From Phycisphaerales bacterium (GTDB lineage: Bacteria > Planctomycetota > Phycisphaerae > Phycisphaerales > UBA1924): a DNA stretch of 64,000 nucleotides. A program made the translations under genes and the position numbers. Every line of letters begins with the position of its first letter. The stretch's first letter is position 1. Positions 24,601 through 32,571 of this stretch are shown in pieces. The notes below the pieces were generated by a model. The model was not told where the DNA came from and did not search any database. It saw nothing but the letters and a program-made list of their open reading frames with translations. Where the stretch lies: NCBI GenBank assembly GCA_029260555.1, contig JAJDCZ010000009.1, positions 1 to 64,000 on the forward strand, read 5' to 3'.

Positions 24601-26234
24601 AAGATTCTCGCATTGCAGAACGGGTGCTTGCTGACAGCTACTTCAAGCTCAACATGAACGAAGATGCAATCAAGATATATCAACAATTGATTGAATCGGG
24701 AACCCCGGATGAAAACGGCATCATCACCAAGAGGATCACCGAAAGCTTTATTCGTACTGGCAGGTACCAGGAAGCCAAGCAGCGTGCTGAGGCAGATCCC
24801 AATGCTGATACAGACCTGACGCTTTTGCTTTTGCGTGCTGAAGCTGCAAAGGGCATGGGCAATATTGATGAAGCTCGTGAGATTCTCGATCGAACGATCA
24901 CAGCATTCCCCAAAGAGGCATTGCCGTTCCTGAAGCGTGCTGAAACAATGCAGGGTGATCCCTCGCTTCTTCGTGATGCACTTGCGGATATTGACGCAGC
25001 GATGAGGCTTCGCCCGAACTTCTGGCAGGCACTCAGGCTTCGCGCCAATCTGCTGGCACTTGCTGGCCGAACCGATGATGCTGTCGATGATTTACGCAAG
25101 GCTGCACAAGCTGCACCTGACATCGATGAACTTCGAGTTGGCGTCATGCGAGAGTTGCTCAGACGAGACTTGGTTACCGAAGCTGTGGAAGTTGCAAACC
25201 GAGCGATAGCGCGCAGGCCAAGTGATATTACAAGGATTCTGTCGTGTGGCGATCTGTTTGCCATGGCAGAGCAATGGCGCCATGCCACAAAATATTACGC
25301 TCTGGCGTGGGAACAGGGTGCAGATCCTGCGATCGCACATCGTTATGCGGGTGCCCTGCTGCGCATGTCTACGCCAGATCTGGCCCGAGCAATTTCAATT
25401 CTCTCAGCTCCTGAAATTGGAGTTGAGAAAGAACCCCTGCTGCGCATGCTTCGGGCGCTCTATCACCGGAAGCGTGGCGACATACAGGCTTCAGCAAACG
25501 ATGCTACAGCATCATTTGACATCGTTCGCGACGAGCCTCCCCGTCTTGTGCGCTGGTATCGTGACCTGCACGAAGTCTTCGATGATGATGCGCAGTTCCA
25601 GTTGTATATGGAGCAGATTGCCAAGACCCGAGGCGAGCCTGACTGGCTGATCTTCCTGCATGGCAGAGACCTGCTGGAAGACAGTTCACAAGCGTCGCAG
25701 GTCGTGGAACGACTCAAGTCACTGGCTGAGAAGACTGAGGATCAAACCCTTAAGCTGGCAATCTACAAGTCGATTTCTTCATCGCTTTATGCGAGTGGGC
25801 AGTATGAGCAATCCGCAGCGATGATGAAAAAGGGGCTGGGAGCATTTGCGTCCGATACAGAGTTGAACAACAACCTGGCGTATACGCTGGCGGTGCATCT
25901 TGATCGGGCTGACGAAGCGCTCTCTTATGCTGAGCTGGCTGTCAGGAGCGATTCGGGAACATCAACGATTTATGACACCCTGGGGACGATTCAGCTCAAG
26001 TTAGGCAAGTTGGATGCTGCTCAGCAAACGCTTCGGGAGGCTCTTAACTTGCCAACGACACCAGCCGATAAAGTGTTGATATCTGTTCATTTGGGTAAGG
26101 TTTTGCTGGCAATGGGTCTGCAAGCGGATGCTCAGAAGCTGGCTGATGATGCTCAGCAGATATTTGAGTATCTCAGTGATGATGAGAAACAGCGTGTAGA
26201 AACTGAGCTTAAGGAGTTTCAGAGCCAGTTGTAA
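21660..26234 (+). CDS. Very large membrane-anchored TPR protein of the exosortase locus
   Basis: At 1524 residues this is the largest gene in the window. One N-terminal membrane helix (residues about 10-31, LVGLILGIIIVMGGVVGATL) is followed by tandem TPR-type helical pairs to the end, for example GDWEEAARMYGQAVGHD, QVNRGYPADAIASFRKSLEI and LGKLDAAQQTLREAL. The topology places the repeats in the periplasm. Exosortase/polysaccharide loci often encode a TPR protein of the PrsT kind, usually about 900 residues; this one is far longer. It probably scaffolds the export complex. ATG 21660 directly precedes the helix. Confidence 0.8.
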   Translation: MASRIKVKTLVGLILGIIIVMGGVVGATLYVMNKSGEDYEKKGDAFAAVGDWEEAARMYGQAVGHDKMNLVWLEKWRDAKLQFTFETQTEYDNAYQEYVSILSQIATSAPQNVEFQHDILSNLEFRLKVLPFRRDRWEQLITETESSLRTFEDSEMGENAWHSLKRYRGMALVRFMIHDLPMERDQVQLARQDLEDALAVRPEDADVAVALAQWHTIKAMDLEEQLDSEGAKVDRDEALRILGEFHAANPNDVISQVMLFEISMDSAVLRIDPTMAVLERLKQNKRIVEGLKPKLRELMASISKIPPADLTIDGVNRLYSSARRVDNDYASEQARELCRKVLDEKPADIFFLNFLGSLLNDSGNYEEAEDVYGRIRSLEIPSLSFEGLILFGLKTDAIYSQARSVIGQYSSSDDDSTKQKLLDRLKSYLVEMTEKLPERDPRLLITEARIKLMENERGAAMRLLTEYNELTKDSDLEAVLLLGRVAREMNQPGTAIEQFRKLAQALPNNVIVLESLADLEHEMKNTLQAISLYEALVLLEPENERYNERLAFLRAITGQGKAKDPVEQILIEAQRISTGIEGGLPDQTGAIEHLKASLESAGHSARIYDLLVRLEYSQNPAEARNLLAEGLKHSPDDEILLSLQRRLVSDDPVDAMLATIDESPIPEMEKLMNKYAVLQNADREEDAKALLGRAIEIDPEEPRVLELRFQDLLRDDKIDEAKALANRAAELDVDQADGLTFLARIEIANEEYEKAMETLQLATRQGTVNAQTWRLLGSLQVNRGYPADAIASFRKSLEIKPDDLRTIVTYVDALVSMNRMDEALAIARGSQQYGRNSRGFMFRWLDLEANYGDKQLALSLRKSMYERSPSDSENRISLISLLINLRQFKEAGEHIDAMRADNDSLQLVMLDAQRHADRGGLGDARSIFLEYITKLDRDTMTVDPYIAFGRFMIDRGESSNNDDAVKTGLSALIQAVQYQDEDSRIAERVLADSYFKLNMNEDAIKIYQQLIESGTPDENGIITKRITESFIRTGRYQEAKQRAEADPNADTDLTLLLLRAEAAKGMGNIDEAREILDRTITAFPKEALPFLKRAETMQGDPSLLRDALADIDAAMRLRPNFWQALRLRANLLALAGRTDDAVDDLRKAAQAAPDIDELRVGVMRELLRRDLVTEAVEVANRAIARRPSDITRILSCGDLFAMAEQWRHATKYYALAWEQGADPAIAHRYAGALLRMSTPDLARAISILSAPEIGVEKEPLLRMLRALYHRKRGDIQASANDATASFDIVRDEPPRLVRWYRDLHEVFDDDAQFQLYMEQIAKTRGEPDWLIFLHGRDLLEDSSQASQVVERLKSLAEKTEDQTLKLAIYKSISSSLYASGQYEQSAAMMKKGLGAFASDTELNNNLAYTLAVHLDRADEALSYAELAVRSDSGTSTIYDTLGTIQLKLGKLDAAQQTLREALNLPTTPADKVLISVHLGKVLLAMGLQADAQKLADDAQQIFEYLSDDEKQRVETELKEFQSQL

Positions 26235-26351
26235 GGCTGACAGGTAAAACAAAGAGTCGCTACGGATCTACATGCATGATCGCGAGCGATGCAGAGAAGA
26301 GTTTTGATAGCCGGGCAAATGTCCGTGCGCCCCCAGGGCAGGAATGTAGCA

Positions 26352-28571
26352 ATGAGCAACCCAACATCTTCACCCAGACCAACGGGACCAACTGGCCCCA
26401 TGCCACCTCGCATGCCACAGGCTGCTGCTGGAGGAGCACCGGTACTGGACCCGGTCAAGCTTCTCAAGAAGTACAAATACCTTGTGGTTGCATCAGTGGT
26501 GCTTGGAGTATTCGTGGGGGTGGCGGGTCACTTTGCATTGTTGCGGTTTTTCCCGATCTACACAGCACGCGCCATCTTCCAGGTAACCAGAGCCCAGCAG
26601 GATATCGGCGAAGTGCTCGAAGCCAACATCGGCTCAGAAAAGTCGCTGGAACGATTCATGGCAACCGAGGCACAGAAGATGAACTCGGACTCTGTGCTTG
26701 CTTCTGCAGCCAGCGATCCCCGCCTGAGGCGTGAAGCAGTTAAATGGGCTGAGCATTTTATGTCCGACGGCCGACTGGACCCTGTCGAAGCAATGCTGGA
26801 CCTGAAAGACCGTGTAAAATCCCGGCCGATTCCCAAGACCGAGTTCATTGAGTTGTCTGCAAGATGGCATGACCCGGTTGAGACTCAGGTGATTGTGCGC
26901 ACAGTTCGCGATGCCTATCAGGCTGCCCTGCGCAGGCAGGTAACCAGTGTGTCCAACAAGCAGCGCGATGCGTTGCAGTCTCAGATCACCAAGATTGAAC
27001 AGCTTATTGTGCGTAAACAGGGCAATCGCGATGCCTTGATCGGCACCAACGATATCGAAAGTCTCGATCAGAAGATCTCCGAAGCTGGCCAGGGTTCAAA
27101 TCTGGTTCAGCAGCAACTCGCAGAACTCAGACTTTTGCAAGAGGCAATGATTGTTTCGCTTCAACGGATGGAAGATGAGCTTTCACTTAAGGACACGCCT
27201 GCGGGCATAACCTTCAGCGACCTGATCAAAGCCCAAGCTGAGCAAGATCCTATTGTTGCCGGTCTGAAGAACCAGATCACGGGTCTGGAAGCCGAACTGC
27301 AGGCCATGCGTTTGCGAGGCGTTGGCACCGAGCACATGGACTACATAAAGCTCACGCAGACAGTGCGAGGCTACAAGCAGCACCTCCAGGAAGTCAAAGA
27401 GCAGAGCATGCTCATGGTTTTTCAGTCAGAGCTTGAAGGTGCCCGCCAGATGTTGGCTCAGTACCGTGCACAAGAAGCAGATGCAATGGACCGGGCACAG
27501 AAGTTCAAGCAGGAAATGGTGGCGCTTCACCAGGTCGAAGCCAAGGTGAAGGATCTGAATAGCGAGATCTCTTCTCTGACTGAAACCAAAAGCATGTATG
27601 AATCAAAGCTTCAGAACCTCCAGGCACTTGCTGAGCTTGACACGATCTATCGTGTGAGCACCTGGCAGGATGAGGAAAAGCCTGAGAAAGTCTCTTTTCC
27701 CAAGTTGGAGATCATGATCCCTGTAGGTGTGGTTCTGGTTGTGGGTGCTATCGGTGGCGTCGTGGTCCTCCGCGAAGTGCTTGACCAGCGCGTCAAGGGG
27801 CCTGCTGATGTCGCGATGATTCCCAGAACGCGCGTCTTGGGTGTGATTCCGCACATGTGCGAAGATCCGAGTCATCCTGATGCTGCTGAATCTGCATTCA
27901 TCGATTCAGGGCGAGGGGTGATCGCAGAGTCTTTCAGACATATGCGAAGCCCCATTCTCAAAAAAATGCAACAGGCAGGGCACAAAAGCCTTCTGGTCAT
28001 CGCGGGTCAGCCTCAAAGCGGGGCGACAACGGTGGTCACAAATCTGGCAGCTGCGTGCGCTTCAGTCGGACAACGCGTGTTGATTATCGATGCGAACTTC
28101 CGCAGACCTGCGCTTCATCGCGTGATGGGTGTGGAGGACAATCCGGGGCTGGCAGAAGTGCTGGATGATCGGACTCCAATGGAACAGGCCGTGATTGAGA
28201 CCAAGGTTGCCAATCTGAGTCTCCTTCCTGCAGGCTCTGCGGTTAATCGCCTTCCTGAAAGGCTGAGTTCTGAAGCCATGAGTAAAATTCTGGCCCAGGC
28301 ATCCGCTGCGTATGATCTTGTACTGGTGGACATTGCCCCAGCGATTGTTTCTGGTGATGCCATGGCACTAGCCAATCGTTGTGACGCTTCGATTCTGGTT
28401 TGTCGTGCCCTTTCTGAGAAGCGAGGCTTGATTGCCAGACTCCGAAACGAAATCGGTGATTCTCGATCTGATTTCCTGGGTGTGCTGGTCAATGCTGTTC
28501 GCTCAGCATCTGGCGGGTACTTTGCCCGGAATATTCAGGCGACTCACGCGTACCACAATGACGCAGCCTGA
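26352..28571 (+). CDS. Wzc-like chain-length/P-loop protein with altered Walker A
   Basis: The 739-residue product has the Wzc/BY-kinase plan: proline-rich N terminus, first membrane helix near 43-63, external Wzz domain with coiled coil, second helix near 454-475, then a cytoplasmic P-loop domain with Walker A-prime VLIIDANFRRP (576-586) and Walker B DLVLVDIAP. The Walker A site reads GQPQSGATT (552-560): Ala replaces the invariant Lys. Only two Tyr are near the C terminus, not a cluster. The protein may therefore regulate chain length without normal ATP turnover. ATG 26352 has AGGA upstream; the longer frame from 26289 lacks support. Confidence 0.85.
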   Translation: MSNPTSSPRPTGPTGPMPPRMPQAAAGGAPVLDPVKLLKKYKYLVVASVVLGVFVGVAGHFALLRFFPIYTARAIFQVTRAQQDIGEVLEANIGSEKSLERFMATEAQKMNSDSVLASAASDPRLRREAVKWAEHFMSDGRLDPVEAMLDLKDRVKSRPIPKTEFIELSARWHDPVETQVIVRTVRDAYQAALRRQVTSVSNKQRDALQSQITKIEQLIVRKQGNRDALIGTNDIESLDQKISEAGQGSNLVQQQLAELRLLQEAMIVSLQRMEDELSLKDTPAGITFSDLIKAQAEQDPIVAGLKNQITGLEAELQAMRLRGVGTEHMDYIKLTQTVRGYKQHLQEVKEQSMLMVFQSELEGARQMLAQYRAQEADAMDRAQKFKQEMVALHQVEAKVKDLNSEISSLTETKSMYESKLQNLQALAELDTIYRVSTWQDEEKPEKVSFPKLEIMIPVGVVLVVGAIGGVVVLREVLDQRVKGPADVAMIPRTRVLGVIPHMCEDPSHPDAAESAFIDSGRGVIAESFRHMRSPILKKMQQAGHKSLLVIAGQPQSGATTVVTNLAAACASVGQRVLIIDANFRRPALHRVMGVEDNPGLAEVLDDRTPMEQAVIETKVANLSLLPAGSAVNRLPERLSSEAMSKILAQASAAYDLVLVDIAPAIVSGDAMALANRCDASILVCRALSEKRGLIARLRNEIGDSRSDFLGVLVNAVRSASGGYFARNIQATHAYHNDAA

Positions 28572-28618
28572 TTCCTGCTTCACGATTTGGAATCGCAACC
28601 TATGGGTGTCTCATCGCG

Positions 28619-29653
28619 GTGACCGACGACGCAATGCAACCAGTGACCCACGCTGATGCCTCTCGCAAGGCTCCGCGTGTTCTGGTGACTGGTGGAGCGG
28701 GTTTCATAGGCTCGCATCTGGTCGATGCCTTGCTTGAGCAAGGATGCGATGTGACGGTCATTGATGACCTCTCAACAGGCAAACGATCAAACCTGCCTGC
28801 ACATCATGAGCGACTCCGGTTTATCGAAGCAGACCTGACCCACGCCCTTGAAGCGTTCGGCCCCGGCGAGCGCTTCGAACAGATTTATCATCTGGCTGCT
28901 GCAGTGGGTGTCAGGCTCGTGGTCCAGAAACCGGCTCAGAGTATCGAAACCAATGTCAACCAGGCCGCAGCACTGCTCCGCTTTGCCCTGAACCGATCAC
29001 AAGATGGCAGCCCCGTACCCACACTGATCGCATCAAGTTCTGAAGTCTATGGCAAGGGCATCAGAACACCCTTCAGCGAAGATGACGATGTGCTCTATGG
29101 CCCCACCACCGTCTCACGATGGTCCTATGCCTGTTCCAAAGCGATCGATGAATATCTGGCCCTGGCCCATCACCATGAAGATGGACTGGGCGTGGTCGTT
29201 GCACGATTTTTCAACACCATCGGCCCAAGACAGATTGGACGCTATGGCATGGTGGTGCCTCGGTTTGTTGAATCAGCCCTGGCGGGTAAAGACCTTGAGG
29301 TGCATGGCGATGGCGAGCAGTCGCGCTGTTTTTGTCATGTGGCTGACATTGTGGATGTACTTCCCAAGCTGCTGGGGAATAAGGCCTGTCATGGCCGGGT
29401 GTTCAATCTCGGGTCTGCAAAGTCTGTGACAATTATTGAGCTTGCCCGCCGGGTGATAGAGCAAACCCAAAGCAGTGCCGGGATCAGGCGGGTGGAGTAT
29501 GAGGAGGTTTTTGGTCCGGGCTTTGAAGATCTGCGCAGGCGTGAGCCTGATCTTTCGCGTGTGTGCAATGCGACGGGCTGGAAACCGTTGCGTACGCTCG
29601 ATGAGTCGATTCGTGATATTGCAGCGTGGATGAGAGAGGGCAACAGGGAATGA
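28619..29653 (+). CDS. NAD-dependent nucleotide-sugar epimerase/dehydratase
   Basis: An extended short-chain dehydrogenase of 344 residues: TGGAGFIG (24-31) for NAD binding, SSSEVYG (139-145), catalytic Tyr170 and Lys174 in SYACSKAIDEY, and a late sugar-binding region (EVHGDGEQSRCFCHVADIVD). The closest pattern is UDP-glucose 4-epimerase/UDP-glucuronate decarboxylase. It would supply an activated sugar for the polymer made by this locus. Start GTG 28619 is chosen to keep the full N terminus; ATG 28634 is possible. Its stop overlaps the next gene by four bases. Confidence 0.88.
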   Translation: MTDDAMQPVTHADASRKAPRVLVTGGAGFIGSHLVDALLEQGCDVTVIDDLSTGKRSNLPAHHERLRFIEADLTHALEAFGPGERFEQIYHLAAAVGVRLVVQKPAQSIETNVNQAAALLRFALNRSQDGSPVPTLIASSSEVYGKGIRTPFSEDDDVLYGPTTVSRWSYACSKAIDEYLALAHHHEDGLGVVVARFFNTIGPRQIGRYGMVVPRFVESALAGKDLEVHGDGEQSRCFCHVADIVDVLPKLLGNKACHGRVFNLGSAKSVTIIELARRVIEQTQSSAGIRRVEYEEVFGPGFEDLRRREPDLSRVCNATGWKPLRTLDESIRDIAAWMREGNRE

Positions 29654-31086
29654 GCCTGAGCCAATTATTGCCATCATCGGTGGGTGTTGATTCACAGATT
29701 GTGAATCAGGTCGAGTCGCTAGGCCGAGATTTGAGTGAGATCGGTGCGCGTTTTGATTCGCTTGCTGGGGCTGTGCGTCTGCATGAGACTTCCGGGGGTG
29801 TTCAGACGCGCCTGGAGATCTTTCATGGGTATGTGGGGGTGTTCATTGTTGCATTTTTGATCACAATAATCATGACGCCTTTGATGCGGAGGGTCGCTGT
29901 ATCCAATGGGATTATCGATGCACCTACAGACCCTCGCAAGATCCACCGGATGCCCATTGCATATCTCGGCGGACTGGCGGTGTACCTGGGACTGATGGGT
30001 GGGATTCTTTACAGCATCCTGGCGACGCGCTCGGACTGGCTGATCAGTTTTCACACTTCGCCCAAGGGTTTCCCCGTGGGAGATGTAACCAGTGCGGTTC
30101 CGATTTCGATTATTCTGGGGATCTCGCTGATCACATTGATTGGTTTACTGGATGATGTGGTGGGCGTGAGCCCCCGGCTGAAGATCGTCGGCCAGCTCAT
30201 GGCAGCAGCCGCACTGGCATATCAGGATGTTGGTGTCAAGGTGGCTGCGGGTCTGATGCTGCCTCTGGCTGAAACTTTCCATATCCCGCTGACGATGATG
30301 AACGGTGCCGAGACAATCGGCATGGTCCTGACCCTGCCCAACACGGATTTTTCAATCGCGGTGGATTTTGTTTACTGGACAGGCACCGCGATCATCGCAA
30401 TCTTCGTTCTCAGTGCGTGCAATGCATCCAATCTCATCGATGGTCTGGACGGGCTTTTGACGGGTGTAACGACAATCTGCACCGCGGGGCTTTTGTTCAT
30501 CGCCTTGACGCTTGCCATGATGGACGATGGCATGCGCGACGGCCAGCGGATCATCCTCAGCATGGCCCTACTGGGAGCGTGTTTGGGATTTTTGCCTCAC
30601 AACTTTAATCCCGCGACGATTTTCCTGGGTGACTGCGGCTCAATGCTCATGGGATTTACGACTATCGTGATCGTCCTGATGCTGGGCGATACGGGCAAGA
30701 CTCACCTGGTGATGGCGGGGCTGATCATCTATGGCATCCCGATCGTTGATACTTCGCTGGCGATTGTTCGCCGCAAGCTGGCGGGGCAATCGATCTCCGA
30801 TGCCGACGCCAACCACCTGCACCACATGCTGAAACGAGCATTAGGGGTCAAGGGAGCGGTGTTCAGCTTGTATGGGATCGGGATCATGTTCGCGGTACTG
30901 GGCGTGGCGACCTCGCTGGGGCGGGCACGGGTGACCTATGCACTGACGCTGATCTTTGCATCATATATTGGCGTGACAGCCATCAAAATTGCCCGGCGGG
31001 AGCATATCGACAGCCAGGCCCTGAACCGAGCACGCCGGGATCCCTCGGGTTCCAAGGCATCTGGATCAGACGACGAGGCGGCTTGA
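29650..31086 (+). CDS. WecA/MraY-family sugar-1-phosphate transferase
   Basis: A 478-residue polytopic protein with the family motifs: KIHRMPIAYLGGLAVY, LIGLLDDVVGVSPRLKIVGQ with the Asp pair, NASNLIDGLDGLL, FLGDCGSMLMGF, and ANHLHHMLKRALG, the His motif of the WecA subgroup. It joins a sugar phosphate to undecaprenyl phosphate, the first step of a surface polymer. An extra N-terminal cytoplasmic stretch of about 55 residues precedes the first helix. Start overlaps the epimerase stop as ATGA, so the two steps are coupled. Confidence 0.9.
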   Translation: MSLSQLLPSSVGVDSQIVNQVESLGRDLSEIGARFDSLAGAVRLHETSGGVQTRLEIFHGYVGVFIVAFLITIIMTPLMRRVAVSNGIIDAPTDPRKIHRMPIAYLGGLAVYLGLMGGILYSILATRSDWLISFHTSPKGFPVGDVTSAVPISIILGISLITLIGLLDDVVGVSPRLKIVGQLMAAAALAYQDVGVKVAAGLMLPLAETFHIPLTMMNGAETIGMVLTLPNTDFSIAVDFVYWTGTAIIAIFVLSACNASNLIDGLDGLLTGVTTICTAGLLFIALTLAMMDDGMRDGQRIILSMALLGACLGFLPHNFNPATIFLGDCGSMLMGFTTIVIVLMLGDTGKTHLVMAGLIIYGIPIVDTSLAIVRRKLAGQSISDADANHLHHMLKRALGVKGAVFSLYGIGIMFAVLGVATSLGRARVTYALTLIFASYIGVTAIKIARREHIDSQALNRARRDPSGSKASGSDDEAA

Positions 31087-31100
31087 GGCATCGGGGCTTG

Positions 31101-31106
31101 TATACT
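31101..31106 (+). promoter_or_regulatory. Putative -10 box of the ParA-like gene
   Basis: TATACT ends six bases before the ATG at 31113, so the mRNA would begin at or next to the start codon. It lies between the transferase gene and the ATPase gene, giving the latter its own transcript. A -35 hexamer at normal spacing is not clear. Confidence 0.5.
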
Positions 31107-31112
31107 GAACCC

Positions 31113-32054
31113 ATGAGTGATGCGTCTATCAAACCGGTGCGATCAATCGCATTGATGAATCAAAAGGGTGGCGTGGGTAAAACCACGACCGCGGTGAGTC
31201 TGGCTGCAGGAATTGCCCGGGCAGGCCGATCTGTACTACTGGTGGATCTGGACCCCCAGTCTCATTCGAGCCTGCATCTTGGGGTTCAGAAGCAGGATGC
31301 CACTGCGTATGACCTTTTGCTGGACCCGGCGATGGACCCGGATCAAGTGATTGTGAACGCGAGGGAGCATCTGGATCTGTTGCCCAGTGAAACGGATCTG
31401 GCAGCTGTCGAAAGCGAACTCGCCAGCGAGCCGGATCGCCAGAGCAGGCTTGGGCATGTGCTTGACAAAGTGCGGGATCGATATGAGTTTGTGATTGTGG
31501 ATTGTCCACCTTCGCTTGGCGTGCTGACGATCAACGGGCTGGCTGCGGTTCGTGAGGTCATTATTCCCATGCAGGCGCAGTTCCTGGCGCTGCAAGGCGT
31601 GGGCAAACTGCTGGAGACAGTTCAACTGGTGGGGCTGAGCGTTAATCCCAAGCTTCGCGTCAGCGGAATCGTACTTTGCATGTTTGATTCACAGACAACC
31701 CACGCCAAAGAAGTTGTGACGGATCTGAGCGAGTTCTTTGAGCGGAGCCGAGACGCCGATGTGCCTTGGCGTTCAGCACGAGTGTTGATGCCTCCGATTC
31801 GCCGGAATATCAAGCTGGCTGAGTGCCCTAGCTTTGGACAGACGATCTTTGAGTATGCTCCGCAGGCGCCGGGTGCTGAAGACTATGGCAAGTTGGCAGA
31901 GCGACTCATCGCTGAATGGGATGCACTTCAAGAACGCCGATCACGCGATGAATCTGAAGCCAACTCTCTGGAAGTTGATCCCGGCCAGCAAGATCAGCCT
32001 GTGCCTGAAATCATCACGCGAAGTTCCCCTTCAGCACTTGAGCCTGCTGAGTGA
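31113..32054 (+). CDS. ParA/Soj-family ATPase
   Basis: The 313-residue protein has the deviant Walker A motif MNQKGGVGKTTTAVSLAAG with both Lys, Walker A-prime VDLDPQSHSS, and Walker B FVIVDCPPSLG, all intact. ParA-type ATPases segregate DNA or place protein complexes on the nucleoid or poles. No parB gene or parS-like palindrome is next to it, so it may be an orphan that positions a cargo rather than the chromosome copy. ATG 31113 is preferred, as the longer frame would start at a TTG upstream of the TATACT box. The C-terminal 50 residues are charged and probably unstructured. Confidence 0.9.
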   Translation: MSDASIKPVRSIALMNQKGGVGKTTTAVSLAAGIARAGRSVLLVDLDPQSHSSLHLGVQKQDATAYDLLLDPAMDPDQVIVNAREHLDLLPSETDLAAVESELASEPDRQSRLGHVLDKVRDRYEFVIVDCPPSLGVLTINGLAAVREVIIPMQAQFLALQGVGKLLETVQLVGLSVNPKLRVSGIVLCMFDSQTTHAKEVVTDLSEFFERSRDADVPWRSARVLMPPIRRNIKLAECPSFGQTIFEYAPQAPGAEDYGKLAERLIAEWDALQERRSRDESEANSLEVDPGQQDQPVPEIITRSSPSALEPAE

Positions 32055-32464
32055 AAAGCCTGGCTGGATTGCCAAGTCTGAGAGTCCGTCGCAAAGCGCT
32101 CATCGTCTATGGCCTGGTGTTGACACTTGCAACGCACTGGCCAAGCCTTGCAATTCAAGGCCCAATTTCACGACCTGATCTGTACGCTCATTTCATCGCT
32201 TTCAGCTTGTTGATGGTTTTTGTCATTGGCGCGGAGTTGTTTGGTCCGCTGCTGAGCAAACACAACCTGCTGATCTCATTCGTGCTGGGGATTGTCTGGG
32301 CAGGGGTTGATGAACTGACGCAGGGGATACCTGTGCTGCATCGGCATGTGACATTTGAAGATTTTCTGGCAAACCTGGGCGGGCTGGTGCTGGGCGTGTT
32401 GATTTGGGTGCTGGGGAGGCGTTTAACCCGCATCTGGGGAAATCAGGCCCGGAACGGCCGATAA
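32051..32464 (+). CDS. VanZ-like membrane protein
   Basis: A 137-residue protein with four hydrophobic segments and the VanZ-type pattern: DLYAHFIAFSLLMVFVIGAE, FVLGIVWAGVDELTQ, and HVTFEDFLANLGGLVLGVL. VanZ-like proteins are small membrane proteins of mostly unknown role. The start is GTG at 32051, which overlaps the stop of the ParA-like gene (GTGA), so it should be co-translated with it. Confidence 0.8.
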   Translation: MKSLAGLPSLRVRRKALIVYGLVLTLATHWPSLAIQGPISRPDLYAHFIAFSLLMVFVIGAELFGPLLSKHNLLISFVLGIVWAGVDELTQGIPVLHRHVTFEDFLANLGGLVLGVLIWVLGRRLTRIWGNQARNGR

Positions 32465-32571
32465 TCTGACGCTGAACAGAGCGAAAGACCCAGGATCTCT
32501 TATATACATCGTGACTTGGACCGATACCCTTTGAGTCAATTGTTTGAAACTCCAGATTCAGGATTTGAACC

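Noticed and set aside
31083-32054. Chromosome partition locus (parAB with parS).
   Set aside because: Only the ParA-like gene is present; no parB gene and no TGTTTCACGTGAAACA-like site were seen nearby.
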